NCBI GenBank assembly: GCA_016219985.1
Contig: JACRJO010000029.1
Coordinates: 186,001-250,000, forward strand
DNA: 64,000 nt
DNA from: Sphingobacteriales bacterium
GTDB taxonomy: Bacteria > Bacteroidota > Bacteroidia > Chitinophagales > Chitinophagaceae
Direction: 5' to 3'
In this document: positions 7,702 to 15,170 of the stretch, one piece after another
How the letters are laid out: each line of letters opens with the position of its first letter
How positions within the stretch are numbered: position 1 is the first letter of the stretch
The notes under the pieces: model-generated
Told to the model about the DNA's origin: nothing
What the model saw: only the letters and a program-made list of their open reading frames with translations
Databases searched by the model: none
Made by a program: the position numbers and the translations under genes

Positions 7702-10700
7702 TTACCTGATCAATGTTATATCTCCTTTTTTAATAGTTTTCGTCCCGTCAAAGAATTCAACCGCCAGGGTGTACACATATACATCCATGGGTTGCACAGC
7801 TCCTTTCCATTTCCCGTCCCATCCTTTGCGACGGTCATGGGTCTCAAACACTTTCTGTCCCCATCGGTTATAGATAATAAACTGCATTTTGACAATACCA
7901 AAGCCCTTAACCATCACCACGCTGTTGACATCCCCGCTCTGTGGAGTGAAAGCATTGGGTACATCCAGCAGGGGGTTTATGGTGGCGCTCACCTGGCGGC
8001 AGAGCCTGTTCGGGCAACCGATATTATTATAGGCGGTGAGGCAGGCATTAAAGGTGCCCGTGGCATTGTACTGGTAATCGAAATTGGCCCGGGAAGTGGT
8101 CAGCAATGAATCACCGTCCCCAAATTCCCATTTAAACCGGACCGCATCCATGGTGGACAGGTTAATAAACGTGACCGGTGTGTTGGGAACCGGCATCTGC
8201 GGGGCAAAATTGAAATCGGCTACTGGTGCGCTGAAAACCTGTATAGTAAACCAGGCCGTATCCGTTTTATTACAGGTATTGGGGTTGCTGGCCACCAGCA
8301 TTATTGTATAAGTGCCCGGCAACGTATAGGTATGGGTGGGACTGGCCGTCGTGGAGCTGCTTCCATCGCCAAAATCCCAGAAAAAGCTTTGACCGGCCAG
8401 GGACGTATTATTAAATACCGCATCATAGGGAATACAACCCGTAGGCGGGGTGGTAAAACCTGCCCTTACATTATCAGCGACACTTAAGGCTATCACAAAT
8501 GAATCAGGTGCATTACAATAATTGGTATCCTGTAAGATCAGCCGGACATTATAAGTACCGGGGCCGGTATAAGAATGGAATACAGGGGCCAGGCCACTCA
8601 CCACCCGCGGGGAGCCGTCGCCGAAATCCCAGGTAAAGGATTGATTGGTAAATGGCAAGACAGGTGGTTCCACTGTTGTATTATCAAAGCGGTAATCGAA
8701 GGAACCGCAGGGAGGTAGCTTTAGCGGTACAAATTTGGGGACGGCTGCTATATCCCCCACCCTGATCCGTACATACGATGTATCCCGGACATTACAGGCG
8801 GTTGGGTCGAAGGCAACCAGCATCACAAGATAATGGCCAATAGCACTGTACAGGTGCGAAGCATTGGGAACGGTTGTGGTCAATACCGGGGAACCGTCTC
8901 CAAAATGCCATTCATAAGACTGTCCCCTAGCAAGTGTATCCGTAAAGTCCACTGTTAAAGGCACACAACCGGCCGTATCCCGCGGGACGCCGTTAATACT
9001 CGCCAATATTCCTGCCCTTACCCCGGACAGGTCCATATCGATCTTCAACAATGCCAGGTTACAATGAGCACCGTTGGAGGCATTGTTAGTAGTGGACCAT
9101 GCCCCGGCCGTGGTGGGAAAGTTAGATCGCCCGCCAATATCGCAGTTACCGCAGATAGCCTGGTAAATTTTCCCGGTACGGTCAAACCGGCTCGTACCCC
9201 CGTCAACATGGTCGCTTGCTTTTCCGGGTGCATTATACTCACCAAAAAAACTGCCGAATAACAGGGAAACCGCATCTTTTTTCAGCACGAAGAAATAAAG
9301 GTCTTTCCCGTCAGTCGTGCTTTTAAATGCATCCGGCGTAACAGGCAGCCCGGTTGTACCTGCGCTTAAAAATGGGTTGTTCGTACTGAAAAAACCACCC
9401 CAGCCGGATATGTAAACATTCTCGCAGCGGTCAACCAGGAAAGCTACTGGAGAGATATTGGGCGTAGCTGCCCCGGAACCAAATGCAGTGGAATACACAT
9501 ATCCCGAAAGATCCGGTTTCAGTTTACTGATAAACTGCTTCCCGGCTGCATTCCCGTATGTTGCATTTACAATAGGCCAGGAGCCTGTGGTCTGCCCCAT
9601 GATATAGGGAAATCCATTGGCATCAAACTGCACCCCGAAAACCTGGTCGTTACCCACCGTACCAATATATGCGGAGCGGATAACGCTGGTACCGCCATTA
9701 TTGATGATGGCCACAAAACCATCTATGAGTCCATGGTTGTCCTCCCCGATGGTACCGTTTTGTCCGCCGGACTGCGTATTGGGTAAAAGGTCTGTGCTTT
9801 CCGTACCTCCGGCCACATAGATATCATTATTGAAAGGGTTCAGGGAAAGTACATAGGCTGCATCATCTTTGCTGCCGCCTAGATAGCTGGCAAAAAGAAT
9901 CGTATTCAGGTTTGGCGATAACTTGAGCAGCACCCCATCCTGGTCGCCACCACCAAAATCAGGTTGAAAATAATCTTTGGTGCCCGGGAAATCGGCTGAC
10001 TGGGTGGAAGAAGCCACATATACATTACCGGCCCCGTCGAGTATCACTTCGCTGCGGCCATCGTCCCCGTAATTTCGTTGCAGGGAATTTAACCCGCGTA
10101 CATCCGAGATATTTACCCCGTCATTTCCGCTGCCGCCGATCTTCCGGGAACCCAGCAAAGCAGTGCCGGTGGCATTTAATTTGGTTATTACAATATCCCA
10201 GAGCGTACCCCCGGCCGTGCCATTATTGATGACGGGATAATCGCTTGAATTCGTCCGGCCCGCTAATATCAGGTTTCCCTGCGGATCCACGATCAGGCTG
10301 TGGGGCTGATCTTTCCCGCTCCCCCCGATATAAGTAGCATAAACCCGGCTGCTTCCATTCGGGGTCAGTTTGATAATACCAATATCGAATTCACCGCCCT
10401 GGTATTGAGTTTCATAAGCTCCTGGGGATACGGGGAACCCGCCCCCTCCATTACCGAAAACGATCCCTCCCCCGTAAAGGCTTTCATCCGGTCCATAAGT
10501 TGCTGTAAAGCCCCAGTTATCTGAGCGGCTACCGGAAAAAGAACAGAATATGATAGTGGGATCAATGACGAGGGGCCTGGTATGATCATATTCATCCACT
10601 TTAAACCGCAGTATGCCTTCTGAAACAATGTATTTACATTTCACTTCCCGGCGGCCGGTTATATCCGGCTGAAAAGTGTAGGGGATTGATTCTTTGAAGT

Positions 10701-11298
10701 CGGCCAGCGAGGTGCTTAAAACAAGTTCCTTGTTTTTCACCTGCAGCTTATCCACTCCATCGTACTTCAGGGCAATTTTTGAAACATCGCCGCCGGGTTT
10801 TACGAGTATATCATATTTCAGCGAACCCTTGTCCGTATAATAGCGGACATCCACCCCGGGATATATATTTTGAATACTGATGCCCTGGTAGATCCGGCAT
10901 TCAGCCGCCCATCTGGAGGGGTCATTGCCGATAAAATAGTTATTGTAAGTGGGGATTGGTTTTTCCGGAATCACCGCCATCTGCGGGGAAGCTCCCACAA
11001 AGTCCACATTCCAGGCATGCGAACGCACCCGTACCGGTTCAATGGTATTCGCAATTTTTCCCTCGCTGTTCAGGCCGTGTTTGAACTGGCCCAGGCGGAG
11101 CAGGTCGGCAGGATTGTGCTGAACCACGGTAAACCCGCCTTCGCGTATAAAAAAAACACCATTGCTCACATCCCCTTTGAACCGAACCCGGTTGTCCCAC
11201 TGGCCTTTGTTCTCAATAAATTCAATATTGCCCTGGGCTGAAAGGGTACAGACAGTCACTAAAGAAACGACTACGGCGAAAAGCTTTTTCAGTGTCAA
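7702..11298 (-). CDS. T9SS type-B cargo: DUF7948/SBBP/PKD surface protein
   Basis: About 1198 residues, probably surface anchored. A signal peptide (KKLFAVVVSLVTVCTLSAQ) is followed by a FIENKGQWD domain (DUF7948-like), beta-propeller-like SBBP repeats in the middle (GGSGKDQPHSLIVDPQGN, GGSKDDAAYVLSLNP), at least four PKD domains marked by WHFGDG, WDFGDG (twice) and WEFGDG, and a C-terminal type-B sorting domain (NAFTPQSGD...YNRWGQKVFE...WDGKWKG...KKGDITLIR). The frame is open to a TTG at 11412 but that would add about 38 residues before the signal peptide and overlap recG, so the TTG at 11298 is chosen; no ATG fits. Its SprF-like partner is just downstream. Confidence 0.88.
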   Translation of the reverse strand: MTLKKLFAVVVSLVTVCTLSAQGNIEFIENKGQWDNRVRFKGDVSNGVFFIREGGFTVVQHNPADLLRLGQFKHGLNSEGKIANTIEPVRVRSHAWNVDFVGASPQMAVIPEKPIPTYNNYFIGNDPSRWAAECRIYQGISIQNIYPGVDVRYYTDKGSLKYDILVKPGGDVSKIALKYDGVDKLQVKNKELVLSTSLADFKESIPYTFQPDITGRREVKCKYIVSEGILRFKVDEYDHTRPLVIDPTIIFCSFSGSRSDNWGFTATYGPDESLYGGGIVFGNGGGGFPVSPGAYETQYQGGEFDIGIIKLTPNGSSRVYATYIGGSGKDQPHSLIVDPQGNLILAGRTNSSDYPVINNGTAGGTLWDIVITKLNATGTALLGSRKIGGSGNDGVNISDVRGLNSLQRNYGDDGRSEVILDGAGNVYVASSTQSADFPGTKDYFQPDFGGGDQDGVLLKLSPNLNTILFASYLGGSKDDAAYVLSLNPFNNDIYVAGGTESTDLLPNTQSGGQNGTIGEDNHGLIDGFVAIINNGGTSVIRSAYIGTVGNDQVFGVQFDANGFPYIMGQTTGSWPIVNATYGNAAGKQFISKLKPDLSGYVYSTAFGSGAATPNISPVAFLVDRCENVYISGWGGFFSTNNPFLSAGTTGLPVTPDAFKSTTDGKDLYFFVLKKDAVSLLFGSFFGEYNAPGKASDHVDGGTSRFDRTGKIYQAICGNCDIGGRSNFPTTAGAWSTTNNASNGAHCNLALLKIDMDLSGVRAGILASINGVPRDTAGCVPLTVDFTDTLARGQSYEWHFGDGSPVLTTTVPNASHLYSAIGHYLVMLVAFDPTACNVRDTSYVRIRVGDIAAVPKFVPLKLPPCGSFDYRFDNTTVEPPVLPFTNQSFTWDFGDGSPRVVSGLAPVFHSYTGPGTYNVRLILQDTNYCNAPDSFVIALSVADNVRAGFTTPPTGCIPYDAVFNNTSLAGQSFFWDFGDGSSSTTASPTHTYTLPGTYTIMLVASNPNTCNKTDTAWFTIQVFSAPVADFNFAPQMPVPNTPVTFINLSTMDAVRFKWEFGDGDSLLTTSRANFDYQYNATGTFNACLTAYNNIGCPNRLCRQVSATINPLLDVPNAFTPQSGDVNSVVMVKGFGIVKMQFIIYNRWGQKVFETHDRRKGWDGKWKGAVQPMDVYVYTLAVEFFDGTKTIKKGDITLIR

Positions 11299-11404
11299 CT
11301 TATTTGCTTTAAAATAACCATTTTTTCCCGGAAATGGATTGAAAACTTCTGTTAAGAATTTAGACCAGGCTGCCTTTCTTATCCACCGTAAAAGAGCGTG
11401 CGGA

Positions 11405-13546
11405 TCAGGCAATTTTACTCCATTGCACCGGGCCTTTCCGGTAATGAAGGAATTTCTTCAGCTGCAAATTTTCTGCCGAAACCAGGTCCGGGTCTTTTTC
11501 CAGCAGCGAAACCGCCATCTTTCCGGCTATTTCCAACAAATCCCGGTCTTGGACTATACTCGCCAGCCGGAAGTTTAACGCCCCGCTCTGCCGGGTACCC
11601 TCTATCTCACCGGGTCCTCTCAGCTCCAGGTCCTTTTCGGCTATTTCAAACCCGTTATTCGTGGACGTCATGATATGGATGCGCTCACGGGCATCATTAC
11701 CCAATTTTGAACCGGTTAATAATACACAATAACTTTTTTCCGCCCCCCGGCCCACCCGGCCTCTTAACTGGTGGAGCTGGGACAACCCGAATTTTTCAGC
11801 GCTTTCAATCACCATCACGCTGGCATTGGGCACATTCACGCCCACTTCAATAACGGTGGTGGAGACCATGATCTGTGTATCCTGTTCAACAAACCGCTTC
11901 ATGTTTAGTTCTTTCTGTTCAGCCGGTTGTTTGCCATGCACCATACTGATCCAGTATCCGGGCTCGGGAAAATAGGCCTTCACGTTTTCATACCCCTTCA
12001 TCAGGTTTTCGTAGTCCATTTTGGCGCTTTCCTCGATCAGGGGGAAAATAATATATACCTGCCGGCCTTTCGCGATCTCCGAACGGATAAAATCCATCAC
12101 CCTGCTCCGTTGTGACTCATATCGGTGTACCGTAGTGACCGGTTGCCGGCCCGGCGGTAATTCATCAATTACGCTGTAATCAAGGTCGCCATAGGCGGTC
12201 ATGGCCAGGGTCCGGGGAATGGGCGTGGCCGTCATTACGAGCATATGCGGGGGAGTCTCCGCTTTCTTCCAGAGCCGGGCCCGTTGCTCTACCCCAAAAC
12301 GGTGTTGCTCATCAATAATCACCAGGCCAAGGTTTTTAAACTGTACCACTTCTTCAATTACGGCATGGGTGCCCAAGAGGATTTTCAATTCTCCCGTACT
12401 GAGTTCCTGCAGTATTTTTTTCCGTTCCGCTGATTTCACGGAACCGGTGAGCAGTTTTACTGGCACCCCTATTTTTTCAAGCAGAGCCCCGACCGACTGG
12501 TAATGCTGCCGGGCTAATATTTCCGTGGGCGCCATCAGGCAGGCCTGGAACCCGTTGTCCACGGCCAGTAACATGGTCAGTACCGCCACAATGGTCTTCC
12601 CGCTGCCCACATCCCCCTGCAGCAGGCGGTTCATTTGTTTGCCCGTGGCTGTATCCGCCCTTATTTCCCGGATCACTCTTTTTTGCGCCCCGGTCAGTTC
12701 AAACGGGAGATGGTTCTTATAACAATCATTGAAAAAATCACCCACTTTTTCAAACAATACTCCCCGGGAAAACCGGTGCCGCTGGCTGCGGAGCAGGTTC
12801 ATCCGGACCTGCGCCAGGAAAAGCTCTTCAAATTTTAGCCGCTTTACGGCCCTGAGGTATTCCTCTTCAGACTGGGGAAAATGGATTTGCTGAAATGCTT
12901 TGTAACGGCCTTCTAATTTCAACTGCTGCAACAGGGCTCCGGGTATGTTTTCTTCTATATCCTTTTCGCGGACCTGGGCTAATAAGACCTGGGTCAATTT
13001 CCCGATCTGCCTGCCCCCCAGCCCCCTTGCTCTCAGCTTTTCCGTCGTGGAATAAACGGGTTCGAGGAAATTTTTTCCAACCGGCTGATCAGGAACCAGC
13101 AGTTCCAGTTCGGGGTGCACCATTTGCGGCTTCCCGTTGAAGAACCCGACCCGGCCAAAGACCAGGTATGATCTTCCCGGTTCAAGCAGTTTCTGCACCC
13201 AGTTCAATCCCTGGAACCAGGTCAGTTCCAGTATGCCGGTCTTGTCTTTAAATTGAGCGACCAATCTTTTCCCGGCCCGCTGGCCTATTATTTCAAAACT
13301 AAGCAGGACCCCTGCCACCTGGGCAAAATCAGTTTCTGCTGTCATTTCGCTCACCTGGTTCACTTTGGTCCGGTCAATATGCCGGAAGGGAAAATGTTCG
13401 AGCAGGTCGCCAAACGTGAAGATATTCAGCTCTTTTTTCAGCAGGTCCGCCCGCATGGGTCCCACCCCTTTCAGGTATTCGATGGGACTGGATAATATGT
13501 GCGGCCCGGCAGAAATAAAACAATGATTTCCGGCAAATTTAACCAT
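11405..13546 (-). CDS. recG: ATP-dependent DNA helicase RecG
   Basis: Branch-migration helicase that remodels stalled forks and Holliday junctions. The 713 residues contain the N-terminal wedge/OB region (SPIEYLKGVGPMRADLL, about 20-36), Walker A LLQGDVGSGKT, DEQHRFGVEQR (motif II, DEQH), MTATPIPRT (motif III) and the C-terminal QLHQLRGRVGRG (motif VI). The ATG at 13546 gives about 18 residues before the conserved start; a TAAATTTG -7 motif lies inside those first codons (13534-13541), so the real start could be downstream and non-canonical. Otherwise intact. Confidence 0.93.
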   Translation of the reverse strand: MVKFAGNHCFISAGPHILSSPIEYLKGVGPMRADLLKKELNIFTFGDLLEHFPFRHIDRTKVNQVSEMTAETDFAQVAGVLLSFEIIGQRAGKRLVAQFKDKTGILELTWFQGLNWVQKLLEPGRSYLVFGRVGFFNGKPQMVHPELELLVPDQPVGKNFLEPVYSTTEKLRARGLGGRQIGKLTQVLLAQVREKDIEENIPGALLQQLKLEGRYKAFQQIHFPQSEEEYLRAVKRLKFEELFLAQVRMNLLRSQRHRFSRGVLFEKVGDFFNDCYKNHLPFELTGAQKRVIREIRADTATGKQMNRLLQGDVGSGKTIVAVLTMLLAVDNGFQACLMAPTEILARQHYQSVGALLEKIGVPVKLLTGSVKSAERKKILQELSTGELKILLGTHAVIEEVVQFKNLGLVIIDEQHRFGVEQRARLWKKAETPPHMLVMTATPIPRTLAMTAYGDLDYSVIDELPPGRQPVTTVHRYESQRSRVMDFIRSEIAKGRQVYIIFPLIEESAKMDYENLMKGYENVKAYFPEPGYWISMVHGKQPAEQKELNMKRFVEQDTQIMVSTTVIEVGVNVPNASVMVIESAEKFGLSQLHQLRGRVGRGAEKSYCVLLTGSKLGNDARERIHIMTSTNNGFEIAEKDLELRGPGEIEGTRQSGALNFRLASIVQDRDLLEIAGKMAVSLLEKDPDLVSAENLQLKKFLHYRKGPVQWSKIA
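13534..13541 (-). promoter_or_regulatory. -7-like element TAAATTTG inside annotated recG 5' end
   Basis: Matches TAnnTTTG on the minus strand, 2 nt after the ATG of the recG frame. Either coincidence or a sign that the ATG is not in the transcript. Confidence 0.35.
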
Positions 13547-13907
13547 TCAGCCGCCCTGTCATCCCGCTTTTTCCCGGGGCATCTTTGTTTTTTTTCCCGT
13601 ATTCAAAACAAGGTCCTTTACAGGCTGTGGTTAATTCAAAAGAAAAAAACTACGGGCCCTGGTCCCTGTTTTAAAAACGGGGGTGGGTAATCCCGGCAGC
13701 GACGGGTAGAATAAACAGGAAAAGAGCCGGGGAATCATGTGAAAAATACGGTTCGCCCTAAGCAATTATCCCCCCTGACAAGCCTAAAACTGCAGGCGCT
13801 AAGGCGGAAAAAAAAATTCTGCCCCGCACAATAAAAAAGCCTTTGCAAAAAAGCAGGAAGCTGTCTACTTTGAAGCGTAAATCCACTATCGGGACAAACC
13901 ATAACTG
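13547..13907. other. 361-bp divergent spacer recG / wecA-like gene
   Basis: No open frame resembling a gene and no tRNA. It is A/C-rich in the middle and contains two homopolymer-rich stretches (about 13640-13680 and 13809-13855). It must hold the promoter of the glycosyltransferase; TACTTTG at 13867-13873 resembles a -7 element shortened by one base. Nothing else identified. Confidence 0.5.
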
Positions 13908-15026
13908 ATGAAAAGCCACATCCACCTTTTACAGATAGACCTGTATTTCACCGACTATAAGTTTGCCTTGCTCTGCCTGATCACGGCCTTTGTGGTCACC
14001 CTGATCAGCATCCCGCCGATCATCAGCCTGATCCGGAAATACAAATTATACGATAAGCCGAATGCCCGCAAGGAACATACATCGCCCATCCCGACCATGG
14101 GAGGTGTTGCCATCACGGGGGGGATGATGACCGCCTTAGCCCTTTGGTTCCCGTTCAGCAACCTGGCCGGTCAGGTCAGTTTCTTTTTTTCCGTACTCAT
14201 GCTGATGGGACTGGGCATCATGGATGACCTGAAAGATCTTCCTGCCAAGTATAAATTCATGGTGCAGATCGCCCTGGCGGCCCTGATGGCCTTGTCCGGG
14301 ATACGGATCACTTCTTTTGAGGGATTGCTTGGGATCTATGAGCTGTCGGTAAGCGCCCAGTATACGATCACGCTGCTGGCCATCGTGGGTATCACCAATG
14401 CCTTTAACCTGATCGACGGGATAGACGGACTGGCCGGTGGCCTGGGCTTTATGAGCCTCGTCACCCTCGGAATATTCCTCAGCATTACCGGGGATGCAAA
14501 TACCGCCCTGATCGCTTTTGCATTAGCGGGCGCCGTGCTGGCTTTCCTGTATTTCAACCTGAACCCGGCTAAAATATTTATGGGGGATACCGGCTCCCTG
14601 GTCCTGGGTTTTGTGGTTGCAGTGCTTTGTATCCGGCTGATGCAGGTAAATGCGTCGCTCCCGGCCCCGGTTATTGAGAACAGCCCTGTCTTTGTACTCA
14701 GTATCGTGCTGATACCCGTATTTGATACGATCCGCGTTTTTGCCGTCCGGATCTGGAACGGGAAATCACCTTTCAGCGCCGATAAAACGCATATTCATCA
14801 CCTGCTCACCAACCAGGGCTTCAGTCATGGTTTTGCCGCTAAAGCGATCTGCTTCATACATGGCTTTATCCTGATGAAATCCATCTGGCTGAAAAATATC
14901 CGGGTGGAATTCTCCCTCCTGATCCTGTTGTTATTCATGATTCTCGCTATCGCCGGGCTTAAAAACCTGGGGCTGTTGTTCCGGAACCGGCCCTCCCGCT
15001 TTTTTAAGAGCGCCGGCACTGATTGA
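13908..15026 (+). CDS. WecA/MraY-like polyprenyl-phosphate sugar-1-phosphate transferase
   Basis: Inner-membrane glycosyltransferase (family 4) that moves a HexNAc-1-phosphate from a UDP sugar onto undecaprenyl phosphate, the first step of O-antigen, capsule or teichoic-type glycan synthesis. The 372 residues have about 11 membrane segments with the family motifs PTMGGVAITGG, the Asp pair MDDLKDLPAKYKF, NAFNLIDGIDGLAGGLG, FMGDTGSLVLGF and the C-terminal HIHHLL. The last motif set is closer to WecA/TagO than to MraY. ATG start at 13908. It is a stand-alone gene between recG and the dehydrogenase; no other sugar genes are nearby. Confidence 0.88.
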   Translation: MKSHIHLLQIDLYFTDYKFALLCLITAFVVTLISIPPIISLIRKYKLYDKPNARKEHTSPIPTMGGVAITGGMMTALALWFPFSNLAGQVSFFFSVLMLMGLGIMDDLKDLPAKYKFMVQIALAALMALSGIRITSFEGLLGIYELSVSAQYTITLLAIVGITNAFNLIDGIDGLAGGLGFMSLVTLGIFLSITGDANTALIAFALAGAVLAFLYFNLNPAKIFMGDTGSLVLGFVVAVLCIRLMQVNASLPAPVIENSPVFVLSIVLIPVFDTIRVFAVRIWNGKSPFSADKTHIHHLLTNQGFSHGFAAKAICFIHGFILMKSIWLKNIRVEFSLLILLLFMILAIAGLKNLGLLFRNRPSRFFKSAGTD

Positions 15027-15135
15027 TCCGGGCAGCGGGAAGTATAAACTTGTATCAAATCATTTTTTGGGTTAAAACGCTCCGGCACGAACAAGTGTTA
15101 ACGAAACCAGCTTTCTCCTTCAGGCGGGAAAGGGT

Positions 15136-15143
15136 TAATTTTG
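15136..15143 (+). promoter_or_regulatory. -7 promoter element TAATTTTG before the FAD/Fe-S dehydrogenase
   Basis: Match to TAnnTTTG, 27 nt before the chosen ATG at 15171. The TTG inside this motif (15141) is in frame with the gene but would have to be untranscribed, which supports the ATG. Confidence 0.6.
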
Positions 15144-15170
15144 CAGGGTGTTAAACGCAAGCCCCCGTTC

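Noticed and set aside
11299..11412. Upstream start of the giant T9SS cargo
   Set aside because: It would put about 38 residues before the signal peptide and overlap recG; start codon would also be TTG.
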